Source: Idiomarina sp. PL1-037
Lineage (GTDB): Bacteria; Pseudomonadota; Gammaproteobacteria; Enterobacterales; Alteromonadaceae
Assembly (NCBI RefSeq): GCF_034422975.1
Contig: NZ_CP139873.1
Span: 1,488,001 to 1,552,000, forward strand
Direction of reading: 5' to 3'
DNA length: 64,000 bases
The position numbers were made by a program, and so were the translations under genes. The notes beneath the pieces are model-generated. The model had not been told where the DNA came from and searched no databases. It worked only from the letters and a program-made list of their open reading frames with translations. This document shows positions 16,711 through 26,262 of this stretch, piece by piece; within the stretch, counting starts at the first letter, position 1, and each line of letters opens with the position of its first letter.

Positions 16711-16735
16711 AGCCTGAATTAACTCAGGCTTTGTA
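16711..16735. terminator. Bidirectional terminator of leucine dehydrogenase and ydiJ
   Basis: AGCCTGA/TCAGGCT 7-bp stem, loop ATTAAC. It is followed by TTTGT on the + strand and by TTTTATTT on the - strand. The ydiJ stop codon lies in the loop, so the hairpin serves both convergent genes. Confidence 0.75.
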
Positions 16736-19700
16736 ATATTATCTCAAGCGGGTGTCTCACCCGCTTTTCTTCTAAACGCTTTATTTGTGAGCGACACGAA
16801 AATCCAGTAACCAGTACTCCGCTGCTCCCGTACTCCTGAACCGCTTGTTGCCAGCCCATCTGATAAAGTCCCCGGCTGTCTTCCTGGTTCTGTTTCTCAT
16901 GACCGAATGTACCGGCCATACCGCAACAGCCCACATTAACAATATCCAGTTTTAGCCCCAGGTTTTGGAATAAGGCCTGCCATTGTTTGGCGGACTCAGG
17001 TACGAAGCTCTGCTCGGTGCAGTGCAATAGCAGGCCGTAACGACTGGTACTAAATGAACTCATATCATCAAAATTTAAAGTATTAAGCCATTCTACAACC
17101 GTCATTACGTTAACTTCGGGCAATTGCCCATCCCGCGCCTTGCGATACTCGTCCCGGAATATCAATGCCGTAGAGCTGTCGGGCCCAATTAAAGAAATAC
17201 CAGCATCAGAAACTGGTTTTAACTGTTTAGTCACTTTATCGGCTGTTTTCTCAAAGTCACTGATGAAGCCTTTTACGTGCTGAGCTTTACCATGACCTAT
17301 AAACGGCATTAAAACTGGCGTGTAACCTAACTTGCTAATAAGCAGCCCCAGTTTTACGACAAGATCAGCTTCGTAGAATGTTGTGAAAGGGTCCTGCGCA
17401 ATAACCACCGCCTTTGACTTCTCTTCCTCAGTCAGGCTCATTACCTGCTCTGTCGTTAACTCTATAAGCCCGTTTTGGCGCCAGGCCGATCTTAAGTTGG
17501 GCGTTGAGAACAACGGCGTATCGACGTAGCCAATACCATATTTGAGTACAAACCGGCTTAACGGATTATTAATCAGTAAATTACTCAGCCTGGGAAACTT
17601 ACTCGCTACAGGAGCAGTCTTTTCAATACCCTTGACCAGATAGTCTTTTAACGGACGAGCGTATTTACTGTAGTAATGATCATAAAAACGAGCGCGGAAC
17701 GTCGGGACGTCGACACTGACCGGGCACTGGTTAGTACATGCCTTGCAAGCCAGACATTTGTCCATGGACTCTTTCACTTCGTGGCTAAAATCATTTTTTG
17801 TCGTAAAGCGGTTTAGTTGACGTTTCGCAAAGCCTACTGACTCCGGCTTTTCAGCCGCGTTATAGCCGGCGTTGTGCGTAAGTCGTAACCATTCACGTAA
17901 AAGCCCTGCCCGCCCTTTGGGTGAATAACGACGATCCCTCGTTACTTTATAAGAGGGGCACATAGCAGACTTAGGATCGTAATTAAAGCACAAGCCATTA
18001 CCGTTACAATCCATCGCGTTTTTATAGCTGTCGCGTGTAGCTATCGGTATTTGGCGATCAAAGAATCCGCGCTTAACGGCATCGACAGAGATAAGCTCGG
18101 CATCAGTGTTAAGCGGTGTACAAATTTTCCCCGGGTTTAGCTGGTTAAAGGGGTCAAAGCTCGCCTTAATTTTTTGCAATTCGGTATAGAGATGCTCGCC
18201 AAAAAATGCCGGTACGTACTCCGAGCGATACCCTTTACCGTGTTCGCCCCACATGAGTCCACCGTACTTTTGTGTCAGTTCGGCAACTTTATCACTGATC
18301 TGCCTGAGCATAACTTCATCTTCTGGCTCACACAGGTCAAGCGCCGGGCGCACATGCAAAACTCCGGCATCTGCATGGCCAAACATGCCATAATGCAGGC
18401 CGTTAGCGTCTAAAAGAGCACGGAACTCGTTAATAAAATCAGCCAGTTTTTCCGGCGGTACAGCGGTGTCTTCTGCAAAAGCGACGGGCTTGCGGCGTCC
18501 TTTAGTTGCGCCCAGCAAGCCCACCGATTTTTTCCGCATCGCATAAATAAGCTGGATGCTGGGCAAGTCATCACAGACTTGATAACCAATAACCCCTTTG
18601 CTGTCTTTGCTTTTAATCAGCTTATCCAGACGTTGAGTTAAAGAGCTCACTTTACTGTCTATTTCTTCCTGATTTAACCCGGTGAACTCAACCATGTTGA
18701 TGCCATCCATGCGCTGACCTTCGACATCAGACAACAGCGGCTCAACCGACTTCCAAATTATATCCTGACGGGCAAGGTTCAGTACGGTACTGTCAACTGT
18801 CTCTACTGAGGTTGCTTTGGCATCAACTAAAAAAGGTGAATTTTCTAAAGCCGCCTGGAAATTTGAGTACTTTACGTTCACCAACACCCGATGTTTGGGA
18901 ATAGGAGTAATATTCAGACGAGCTTCGCTGACAAAGCCCAATGTTCCCTCTGAGCCCGCAATGATTCGCGAAACATCTATTTTCTGCTGCTCGGCATTAT
19001 AGGAATGTTTCAAGTCATAACCGGTTAAAAACCGATTCAGCGGCGGAAATTTATCACGAATATTCTCAGCTTCGCCCACACAGGTACCAATAACCTGCTT
19101 GTAAACTCGGGCTATACGATTATCCTGCCGCGCAATAGTTTCCGCCTGTTCAAGCGAGACCGGGCCGCTATCCAGCACAGAGCCGTCCAGCAACACGGTT
19201 TTCAGACCAAGAATGTGGTCGCTGGTTTTCCCATAAACCAAAGAGCCCTGACCAGATGCGTCAGTATTGATCATTCCACCAAGCGTGGCACGATTACTGG
19301 TCGATAAGTCAGGTGAAAAGAAATAGCCGTGTGGGCGCAAAATGTCGTTGAGCTGATCTTTTACGACACCAGCCTGTACTCGCACCCAGCCCTCTTTTGA
19401 ATTAACTTCCAACACTTTATTCATGTGGCGACTTAAGTCCACCACAATACCGGAAGTTAAAGACTGACCATTGGTGCCGGTGCCACCTCCACGGGGAGAG
19501 AACTGCACACTGCTATTGTTTTCCTGACCTGCAAGCTTCATCAGCAAGACAAGATCAGTTTGATTAAGAGGATACAAAACGGCCTGAGGCAGGTTTTGAT
19601 AAACGCTGTTATCCGTGGCCGCGATTAAACGGCCCGAATAACTCACGTCAATTTCACCTGCAAACTCTGAGCTTCTTACCTGCTCAATAAAGTGCCGGTA

Positions 19701-19748
19701 GTCATTTGGTAACGCATTCTCAGCAGCAATCTCAGGTAATACAGTCAT
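16719..19748 (-). CDS. ydiJ: FAD/Fe-S oxidoreductase YdiJ (D-2-hydroxyglutarate dehydrogenase type)
   Basis: Large flavoprotein of 1009 residues. In order: FAD-binding PCMH domain with PRGGGTGTNGQSL (about residue 85), FAD-linked oxidase C-terminal domain to about 540, Cys clusters CNGNGLC...MC (about 585-605) and CLACKACTNQC (Cys665, 668, 671, 675) for Fe-S clusters, and a C-terminal CCG domain with GCCGMAGTFGHE. This layout is that of E. coli YdiJ, for which a D-2-hydroxyglutarate dehydrogenase role has been proposed; D-lactate or glycolate use cannot be excluded from sequence. It starts two bases after the ppsA stop, so the two are one operon. Confidence 0.88.
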   Translation of the reverse strand: MTVLPEIAAENALPNDYRHFIEQVRSSEFAGEIDVSYSGRLIAATDNSVYQNLPQAVLYPLNQTDLVLLMKLAGQENNSSVQFSPRGGGTGTNGQSLTSGIVVDLSRHMNKVLEVNSKEGWVRVQAGVVKDQLNDILRPHGYFFSPDLSTSNRATLGGMINTDASGQGSLVYGKTSDHILGLKTVLLDGSVLDSGPVSLEQAETIARQDNRIARVYKQVIGTCVGEAENIRDKFPPLNRFLTGYDLKHSYNAEQQKIDVSRIIAGSEGTLGFVSEARLNITPIPKHRVLVNVKYSNFQAALENSPFLVDAKATSVETVDSTVLNLARQDIIWKSVEPLLSDVEGQRMDGINMVEFTGLNQEEIDSKVSSLTQRLDKLIKSKDSKGVIGYQVCDDLPSIQLIYAMRKKSVGLLGATKGRRKPVAFAEDTAVPPEKLADFINEFRALLDANGLHYGMFGHADAGVLHVRPALDLCEPEDEVMLRQISDKVAELTQKYGGLMWGEHGKGYRSEYVPAFFGEHLYTELQKIKASFDPFNQLNPGKICTPLNTDAELISVDAVKRGFFDRQIPIATRDSYKNAMDCNGNGLCFNYDPKSAMCPSYKVTRDRRYSPKGRAGLLREWLRLTHNAGYNAAEKPESVGFAKRQLNRFTTKNDFSHEVKESMDKCLACKACTNQCPVSVDVPTFRARFYDHYYSKYARPLKDYLVKGIEKTAPVASKFPRLSNLLINNPLSRFVLKYGIGYVDTPLFSTPNLRSAWRQNGLIELTTEQVMSLTEEEKSKAVVIAQDPFTTFYEADLVVKLGLLISKLGYTPVLMPFIGHGKAQHVKGFISDFEKTADKVTKQLKPVSDAGISLIGPDSSTALIFRDEYRKARDGQLPEVNVMTVVEWLNTLNFDDMSSFSTSRYGLLLHCTEQSFVPESAKQWQALFQNLGLKLDIVNVGCCGMAGTFGHEKQNQEDSRGLYQMGWQQAVQEYGSSGVLVTGFSCRSQIKRLEEKRVRHPLEIILQSLS

Positions 19749-19750
19749 AC

Positions 19751-22117
19751 TTATAAGTTTTCCGCTAGGTACATCCAGGTTTCAATAACGGTGTCTGGGT
19801 TCAGCGAGACCGAATCAATGCCCTGATCAACTAACCAGGCTGCAAAATCAGGATGATCCGACGGTCCCTGACCACAAATACCAACGTACTTACCGCGTTT
19901 TTTCGCCGTTTGAATGGCCATTGCCAGCAGTTTCTTCACAGCTTCGTTACGCTCATCAAATAAGTGCGCGATAACACCAGAATCACGATCCAAGCCTAAA
20001 GTTAACTGGGTTAAATCATTAGAACCAATCGAAAAACCGTCGAAGATGTCGAGAAATTCGTCAGCCAGCAAAGCGTTAGAGGGCAGCTCGCACATCATAA
20101 TAACGCGTAAACCATTTTCGCCCTGAACCAGCCCCTGCTCGGCCAAAAGTTCGATAACCTTGCGACCTTCTTCAAGGGTTCTTACGAACGGGATCATGAT
20201 TTCGATATTGGTCAGACCCATATCGTTACGAACGCGTTTAATTGCTTCACACTCTAATGCAAAGCAGTCACGGAACTCTTCAGAGATATAACGAGACGCA
20301 CCACGGAAGCCCAGCATTGGGTTTTCTTCGCCAGGCTCATACTGCTTTCCGCCAATAAGATTGGCGTACTCGTTCGACTTAAAGTCAGACATACGCACAA
20401 TAACGCGTTCTGGCGAAAATGCAGCACCTAAAGTAGAAATACCTTCGGCTAAACGCGCTACGTAGTATTCCCGAGGGCTGCTGTAACCGGCCATCATGCT
20501 ATCAATCGTCTGTTTCAGTTCGTCACTTTGCTGTTCATAATTAAGTAAGGCTTTAGGGTGAACGCCTATCATGCGGTTAATAATGAACTCGAGACGAGCA
20601 AGGCCAATACCCGCATGCGGCAGGCCGGCAAAATCGAAGGCTCTGTCCGGATTACCCACGTTCATCATAATTTTCAGTGGTAGATCCGGCATAGCGTCTA
20701 TCTGTGACTCGGTAATATCAAAGTCCAGTTCACCCTGGTAGATATAACCGGTGTCTCCCTCAGCACAAGAAACTGTAACGGCCTGACCATTACTGATATG
20801 GTCAGTTGCATCACCGCAACCAACTACCGCTGGAATGCCCAGTTCGCGTGCAATAATTGCTGCATGGCAAGTACGACCACCGCGGTTAGTAACAATGGCG
20901 GCCGCGCGTTTCATAATTGGTTCCCAGTCGGGGTCGGTCATATCGGTCACTAATACGTCGCCCGGCTGCACTTTGTCCATTTCGCTAATGTCGTTCAAAA
21001 CACGAGCAACACCACGACCAATACGTTGGCCAATAGCACGCCCTGTGCAGACGACGTCACTTTTTGCTTTTAACGCAAAACGTTCAATGGCTTGCCCTTT
21101 TTGGTTCGACTGAACGGTTTCCGGACGTGCCTGAACAATGTAAAGCTTTCCGTCGACGCCATCTTTTGCCCATTCAATGTCCATTGGACGACCATAATGG
21201 TCTTCAATGATTAGAGCTTGTTTAGCCAGTATCTCGACTTCTTCGTCGGTTACCGAGAATGTCTGACTTTTAGCTGAATCGATGTCTTCAATTAATGTCT
21301 GCTTTCCATGTTCTCTGTCGTCAGAAAAAATCATCTGGATTCTCTTACTACCCAAGGTTCTGCGCAGCACTGAAGGACGCCCTGCGTTTAACGTTGGCTT
21401 ATGTACGTAGAATTCATCAGGGTTAACTGCACCCTGCACGACCATCTCACCGAGACCGTATGATGAAGTAATGAAAACCACGTCATCAAAGCCCGATTCT
21501 GTATCAATGCTGAACATAACCCCGGAAGACGCGATATCACTACGAACCATACGTTGTATACCAGCCGACAACGCAACACCGCGGTGGTCGTAGCCCTGGT
21601 GAACACGATAGGAAATAGCGCGGTCGTTAAACAACGAAGCAAACACATGTTTAATGGCTTCCATAACGCTACCCAGGCCACGTACGTTCAGGAAAGTTTC
21701 CTGCTGCCCGGCAAATGAAGCATCCGGCATATCTTCTGCCGTGGCAGAACTACGTACCGCAAAGCTGAATTCGTCATTGTTTTCACTTAACTCAGCAAAA
21801 GCGTCTTTAATGGCCGTTTCAAATTCCGGCTGGAACGGTGTATCAATAATCCACTGACGAATTTTCTTCCCAGCCTGTGCTAATGCCTGAACATCATCAA
21901 CATCAAGCGTGTCGAGCAAATCGTGAATACGATCGTTTAAGCCACTTTGCTCCAGAAACTGGTTATAGGCATCAGCCGTTGTTGCAAAACCACCGGGCAC
22001 TTCAACTCCTGCTCCGGCTAAGTTACTGATCATCTCACCCAGCGAGGCATTTTTGCCTCCAACTCGGTTTACGTCCTGCATTCCCAGATGTTGGTACCAA
22101 ACTACGTATTCTTGCAC
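19751..22117 (-). CDS. ppsA: Phosphoenolpyruvate synthase
   Basis: Converts pyruvate plus ATP to PEP, AMP and phosphate for gluconeogenesis. The 788 residues comprise an N-terminal ATP-binding domain (VGGKNASLGEMI), a swivelling phosphohistidine domain with GGRTCHAAIIARELGIPA (His418, equivalent to E. coli His421), and a C-terminal PEP-binding barrel ending in ICGQGPSDHPDFA. The start is a GTG with AAGGA eight bases upstream. It is divergent from its regulator ppsR, and cotranscribed with ydiJ. Confidence 0.96.
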   Translation of the reverse strand: MQEYVVWYQHLGMQDVNRVGGKNASLGEMISNLAGAGVEVPGGFATTADAYNQFLEQSGLNDRIHDLLDTLDVDDVQALAQAGKKIRQWIIDTPFQPEFETAIKDAFAELSENNDEFSFAVRSSATAEDMPDASFAGQQETFLNVRGLGSVMEAIKHVFASLFNDRAISYRVHQGYDHRGVALSAGIQRMVRSDIASSGVMFSIDTESGFDDVVFITSSYGLGEMVVQGAVNPDEFYVHKPTLNAGRPSVLRRTLGSKRIQMIFSDDREHGKQTLIEDIDSAKSQTFSVTDEEVEILAKQALIIEDHYGRPMDIEWAKDGVDGKLYIVQARPETVQSNQKGQAIERFALKAKSDVVCTGRAIGQRIGRGVARVLNDISEMDKVQPGDVLVTDMTDPDWEPIMKRAAAIVTNRGGRTCHAAIIARELGIPAVVGCGDATDHISNGQAVTVSCAEGDTGYIYQGELDFDITESQIDAMPDLPLKIMMNVGNPDRAFDFAGLPHAGIGLARLEFIINRMIGVHPKALLNYEQQSDELKQTIDSMMAGYSSPREYYVARLAEGISTLGAAFSPERVIVRMSDFKSNEYANLIGGKQYEPGEENPMLGFRGASRYISEEFRDCFALECEAIKRVRNDMGLTNIEIMIPFVRTLEEGRKVIELLAEQGLVQGENGLRVIMMCELPSNALLADEFLDIFDGFSIGSNDLTQLTLGLDRDSGVIAHLFDERNEAVKKLLAMAIQTAKKRGKYVGICGQGPSDHPDFAAWLVDQGIDSVSLNPDTVIETWMYLAENL

Positions 22118-22224
22118 GTCACAATCCTTAATTGATTTTTCGGCATGGAAGTGACATCTATTTTACACGCTGTGGCCCAACAAGTTAATATCGAACCTAC
22201 AATCGCTTAAAAAGAGATTCACCA

Positions 22225-23034
22225 GTGCGCTACGCATTTTACATTTCAGACGGTACAGCATTAACCGCCGAAGCCTTTGGCCACGCGCTTTTGTCGATGT
22301 TTCCGGTTAATTTTGAACACAAAACATTGCCTTTTATCGATAGTCAGGAAAAAGCAAATGAGGTGTGTAAAACAATAAAAAAAGCCGTTTCCGACAGTGG
22401 TGAGCCGCCTTTAATCTTTCATACTTTCGTTAACGAGAAGCTAAAAGCAAAAATTACCAACTGCGGGGGCATCTGCTACGACTTTTTAGATCACTTTGTG
22501 GCTCCTGTCGCAAAAGAGTTAGACGTTAAAGCTGAACCCAAAACCCACCGTACTCATGGTGTGCATAAAAATTATAATTTCCGAATAGACGCTATTAATT
22601 ACGCGCTGGATAATGATGATGGAAAACGCTTAAACCAACTCGATAAAGCTGACCTGATTTTGATTGGCGTATCGCGTACAGGAAAGACCCCGACCAGCTT
22701 ATATCTGGCAATGCAATACGGAATTAAAGTTGCCAACTATCCTTTAACCGACGATGACGACTTCGAACGATTACAGTTACCTAAAGAATTAAAACTGCAT
22801 CGCCATAAACTATTTGGATTGACCTTGTCGTCCCAGCGTTTACATGAAATTAGGAGTCAAAGACGGGAAGGCAGTCAGTACGCCTCTATGGCGCAATGTC
22901 GGTTTGAACTCGCTGAAGTTGAAAGGCTCTATAGCCGCGAGGCCGTACCTTTTATCAACTCAACTCATTATTCAGTAGAAGAAATAGCCGCAAAAATTCT
23001 GGCTAAAACGAACTTAGAGCGGCATCGTTATTAA
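22225..23034 (+). CDS. ppsR: PEP synthase regulatory protein (bifunctional kinase/pyrophosphorylase)
   Basis: Switches PpsA off by ADP-dependent phosphorylation of a Thr and on by phosphate-dependent dephosphorylation (DUF299 family). The P-loop GVSRTGKT is at residues 148-155 and TPTSLYLAMQYGIKVANYP follows as in E. coli PpsR (YdiA). It ends with SVEEIAAKI. It has 269 residues and starts with GTG, as the alignment to the family opening FYISDGTA supports. Divergent from ppsA across a 107-base gap. Confidence 0.95.
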   Translation: MRYAFYISDGTALTAEAFGHALLSMFPVNFEHKTLPFIDSQEKANEVCKTIKKAVSDSGEPPLIFHTFVNEKLKAKITNCGGICYDFLDHFVAPVAKELDVKAEPKTHRTHGVHKNYNFRIDAINYALDNDDGKRLNQLDKADLILIGVSRTGKTPTSLYLAMQYGIKVANYPLTDDDDFERLQLPKELKLHRHKLFGLTLSSQRLHEIRSQRREGSQYASMAQCRFELAEVERLYSREAVPFINSTHYSVEEIAAKILAKTNLERHRY

Positions 23035-23045
23035 TGCCGCTCTAA
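23014..23045 (+). repeat. Perfect 12-bp hairpin over the ppsR stop codon
   Basis: TTAGAGCGGCAT and ATGCCGCTCTAA pair perfectly around an 8-base loop that includes part of the stop codon region. There is no proper T-run on either strand, so it is a stem-loop of uncertain role (3'-end stabiliser or Rho-assisted end) between convergent ppsR and the DUF1338 gene. Confidence 0.6.
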
Positions 23046-23065
23046 CGTTCTTAAAATTGAACACT

Positions 23066-23863
23066 TTATTTAGCGTTGGTGCTTTCAAATATTTTGTCCG
23101 CCGACGCTGCAACAAAGCCGGTATACAGTTTGCCTTCTTCAATTTCGTAGCGCTTAGCAAATTCATAGAAGCAACTGGGGATCTCGACAGTCTTATCAGA
23201 AAACTCAACTGGATGGCGGTCAGCCATAGTTGATGATTGTTCCAGATAAACTTCTGGAGACCCTTTTATTTCGCCGCCAGACGTATTCAGTTTGAAACCA
23301 TTGTCTTTCAACTTCTGGTTGACCTGCTCAAGCGTTTTATAGCCTGGTAACTGATTAACGCTTACCGTAAAGTGGTTTGCGCAATAGCCAAATGCAGCCA
23401 TCCACGCAGCGTACTCACTTTCTTCAAGCAATGACTGGTAATCGGCATAACTGACTTTCCAGTGCGTACCTGAATAAAGAAAGTCCGACTTTTTGGTGTC
23501 TTCAGCCGAAACCTGAGCCACCATATCTTTAACTTTGCTTTGCAACTCATCAGAAAATTCAGCTGTCATTAATTCGCTGATAAATACTTTTGGTAATTCA
23601 GGGTCTTCGTGCTCAAAATGTTTTGCGCGCAGTTTTTTCGCTTCAAAGTGATAGTCACCACCCTCTTTGTAACCTAAGTCCAGAAAATGCTGTGCCAGTA
23701 CTTCCAGACCAACCGGACTGATATCAAAGGTACGAAAAGCAACGTGATCGTTAACGATCGGATGCCCTTCTCCTAAAATTTGATGCACCTTTTTTGCTGA
23801 AGGTGTGCGCGATAAATAATCTTGCCACAAGTTTTCAAATAACACTTCTACCTGTTGCGACAT
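23066..23863 (-). CDS. DUF1338 (HglS-like) family protein
   Basis: Cytoplasmic protein of 265 residues in the DUF1338 family, a vicinal-oxygen-chelate-like fold. The hallmark is NDHVAFRTF with His40, and a second likely metal His in CANHFTVSVNQL (about residue 165). Larger family members (HglS/YdcJ) are Fe(II) 2-oxoadipate dioxygenases/decarboxylases in lysine breakdown; this shorter form is not proven to do that. It lies between ppsR and the DAHP synthase, 41 bases from the latter's stop. Family sure, substrate unknown. Confidence 0.8.
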   Translation of the reverse strand: MSQQVEVLFENLWQDYLSRTPSAKKVHQILGEGHPIVNDHVAFRTFDISPVGLEVLAQHFLDLGYKEGGDYHFEAKKLRAKHFEHEDPELPKVFISELMTAEFSDELQSKVKDMVAQVSAEDTKKSDFLYSGTHWKVSYADYQSLLEESEYAAWMAAFGYCANHFTVSVNQLPGYKTLEQVNQKLKDNGFKLNTSGGEIKGSPEVYLEQSSTMADRHPVEFSDKTVEIPSCFYEFAKRYEIEEGKLYTGFVAASADKIFESTNAK

Positions 23864-23904
23864 ATAAAAATATACCTCTTAAATATCCGATTATAAGGAG
23901 TCTA

Positions 23905-25263
23905 TCAGCCCGCGCCGTTGCGGGCTGCTTTCAATGATTCTGCGACTAAAAACGCTAATTCCAGCACTTGATCAGCATTCAGTCGTGGATCGCACTGAGT
24001 GCGGTAACGACTGGATAAATCTGCCTCACTTATGCGGTAGGCACCACCAGTACATTCTGTAACATCTTCACCGGTCATTTCCAGATGGATGCCGCCCGGA
24101 TAAGTACCTTCAGCTTGATGAATCGCAAAGAAATGTCTTAATTCTTTATGTATGGCGTCAAAATTCCGGGTTTTCAAGCCATTATCGGCTTTAATCGTAT
24201 TGCCATGCATCGGGTCGCTTGACCAGACGACATTACGGCCTTCCTGTTTTACACGACGCACCAATTCGGGCAATTTATTCGCAAGGTTATCGGCGCCCAT
24301 ACGGGTAATTAATGTTAAACGTCCTGGTTCGTTGTCAGGGTTCAATGCGTCAATTAACTCAATGAGCTCATCCCCTTGCATGGTTGGGCCCACCTTTACC
24401 CCAACCGGGTTATGAATGCCACGCATAAATTCAACATGAGCCTGATCCAGTTTACGAGTACGTTCACCAATCCAGACCATATGCGCTGAGCAGTCGTACG
24501 GTAAACCCGTTAATGTGTCGGTGCGGGTCAATGCCTGTTCATAAGGCAACAACAACGCCTCATGCGAGGTGAATAGCGAAGTCTCGTGAATGGCCGCGTT
24601 ATTTTCTGAATTAATTCCCAATACTTCCATAAAGCGCAGCGCTGACTGAATTTCTTCGGCTATTTTCTGGTAACGCTCTTTTAACGGATTTGAAGCTATA
24701 AAGCTTAAGTTCCACTTATGCACTTTGTGTAAGTTTGCCAGACCGCCCTGCGCGAACGCACGCAACAAATTCATGGTCGCAGCAGAGTGATGATAAGCTT
24801 TAAGCATGCGCTCAGGGTCTGGCTGACGAGCTACTGTGTCAAATTCTGAACCATTAATGATGTCACCACGGTAACTGGGCAAACTGAGGTCGCCAATGGT
24901 TTCAAAGTCACTGGAGCGCGGCTTCGCATATTGACCAGCCATGCGTGCAACTTTTGTTACCGGACATGAGCCTGCAAACGTCATGACAATGGCCATTTGC
25001 AGGATAACCTTAAAAGTGTCACGAATTTTTGGTGCATTAAAGTCACTAAAAGATTCAGCGCAATCACCGCCTTGCAGCAGGAACCCTTCTCCTACACAGA
25101 CATTTTTTAACTGATTTCTTAACGCTCGTATCTCTTCTGCGAACACCAGAGGCGGGAACTGACTCAGTTGCTGTTCTACAGCTTGCAACTGTGACGGATC
25201 TGAATACTTAGGTTGTTGTTCTATTGGCTTATCGCGCCAACTGCGCGCACTCCATTGGGCCAT
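23905..25263 (-). CDS. Class II 3-deoxy-7-phosphoheptulonate synthase
   Basis: First step of the shikimate pathway: PEP plus erythrose-4-phosphate to DAHP. It is of the plant-like class II type (452 residues), not E. coli AroFGH. Visible features: PPLVFAEEIRALR, metal-ligand Cys68 in LLQGGDCAESF, HMVWIGERTR, and VGVKVGPTM. It starts near W-S-x-R-S-W-R, the class II opening. It stands where E. coli has class I aroH, near ppsA-ppsR, which supply PEP. No obvious allosteric extension beyond the class II core. Confidence 0.93.
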   Translation of the reverse strand: MAQWSARSWRDKPIEQQPKYSDPSQLQAVEQQLSQFPPLVFAEEIRALRNQLKNVCVGEGFLLQGGDCAESFSDFNAPKIRDTFKVILQMAIVMTFAGSCPVTKVARMAGQYAKPRSSDFETIGDLSLPSYRGDIINGSEFDTVARQPDPERMLKAYHHSAATMNLLRAFAQGGLANLHKVHKWNLSFIASNPLKERYQKIAEEIQSALRFMEVLGINSENNAAIHETSLFTSHEALLLPYEQALTRTDTLTGLPYDCSAHMVWIGERTRKLDQAHVEFMRGIHNPVGVKVGPTMQGDELIELIDALNPDNEPGRLTLITRMGADNLANKLPELVRRVKQEGRNVVWSSDPMHGNTIKADNGLKTRNFDAIHKELRHFFAIHQAEGTYPGGIHLEMTGEDVTECTGGAYRISEADLSSRYRTQCDPRLNADQVLELAFLVAESLKAARNGAG

Positions 25264-25335
25264 AACAAAAAATTATCCGCTTTATCGGTAAGTAAGAGTT
25301 AAGAATGTACCTCTGTATCCCTTGAAAAGCAACGA

Positions 25336-26199
25336 CTAACGCCGTTGCTCAAGAGCATGAATTCGTTCATCTAAAGGCGGGTGACTCATAAACAACTTAG
25401 ACATAGTTGAGCGCTTTCCTTTTATGCCAAACGCCAGCATAGTGCCATCAAGTTCGGACTCTTTGCCCTGCTGTAAGCGGCGTAAAGCAGCAATCATTTT
25501 TTGTTTGCCGACTAAATCTGCGGATCCGGCATCCGCTCTGAATTCACGCTGGCGAGAGAACCACATAACAATGGTACTGGCTAACACGCCAAATACGATT
25601 TCCAGCAACATTACGACACCATAATAAGCGAACCCGCCGCCCCGCTGGTTATCACCACCGCGCATTATTGCGCTGGCAATGATTCGTGCGAAAAACATCA
25701 CAAACGTATTTATCACACCCTGGATCAGGGTCAGTGTCACCATATCGCCATTAGCAATGTGACTAATTTCATGTGCAAGAACCGCCTCAACTTCGTCAGC
25801 ATTCATGCTTTGCAGTAGCCCGGTACTGACTGCAACCAATGAAGCATTTTTACTGCGCCCGGTAGCAAAGGCATTAGGCTCCGGGGACTGATAAACCGCA
25901 ACCTGAGGCATAGGCAAGCCTGCTTTTTGCGCCTGTTGCTGAACGGTGCGTAACAACCATTCTTCAGATTGGTTCTGCGGTTTTTCTATAACTCTGGCGC
26001 CGGTTGACCGAATTGCCATCCAGCGTGATATCCAGAGCGATACAAAGGCACCACCAAAACCAAACAGCGCACAGAACACCAGTAAGCCCACCGACCCTTG
26101 TGCATCAATGCCGGTTACCGCCATCACAATATTAAAGACCACGCTAACAACCAGCAAAATGGCCATGTTAGTCGCTAAAAACAGCAAAATTCTCTTCAT
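25336..26199 (-). CDS. htpX: Membrane metalloprotease HtpX
   Basis: Zinc endopeptidase of the inner membrane, part of membrane-protein quality control with FtsH in E. coli. The 287 residues have two N-terminal membrane segments (about 4-25 and 36-57), the M48 zinc motif HEISH at 143-147, further hydrophobic segments (about 155-210), and the downstream zinc Glu in REFRADAGSADL. It ends LFMSHPPLDERI, the family close. Monocistronic with gaps of about 70 bases on each side. Confidence 0.96.
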   Translation of the reverse strand: MKRILLFLATNMAILLVVSVVFNIVMAVTGIDAQGSVGLLVFCALFGFGGAFVSLWISRWMAIRSTGARVIEKPQNQSEEWLLRTVQQQAQKAGLPMPQVAVYQSPEPNAFATGRSKNASLVAVSTGLLQSMNADEVEAVLAHEISHIANGDMVTLTLIQGVINTFVMFFARIIASAIMRGGDNQRGGGFAYYGVVMLLEIVFGVLASTIVMWFSRQREFRADAGSADLVGKQKMIAALRRLQQGKESELDGTMLAFGIKGKRSTMSKLFMSHPPLDERIHALEQRR

Positions 26200-26262
26200 T
26201 GCTCGTACTCCGGGGAACTTAATCTGCTAAGTTATGTGGGGCTATTTAGTCGTATTTCAATC

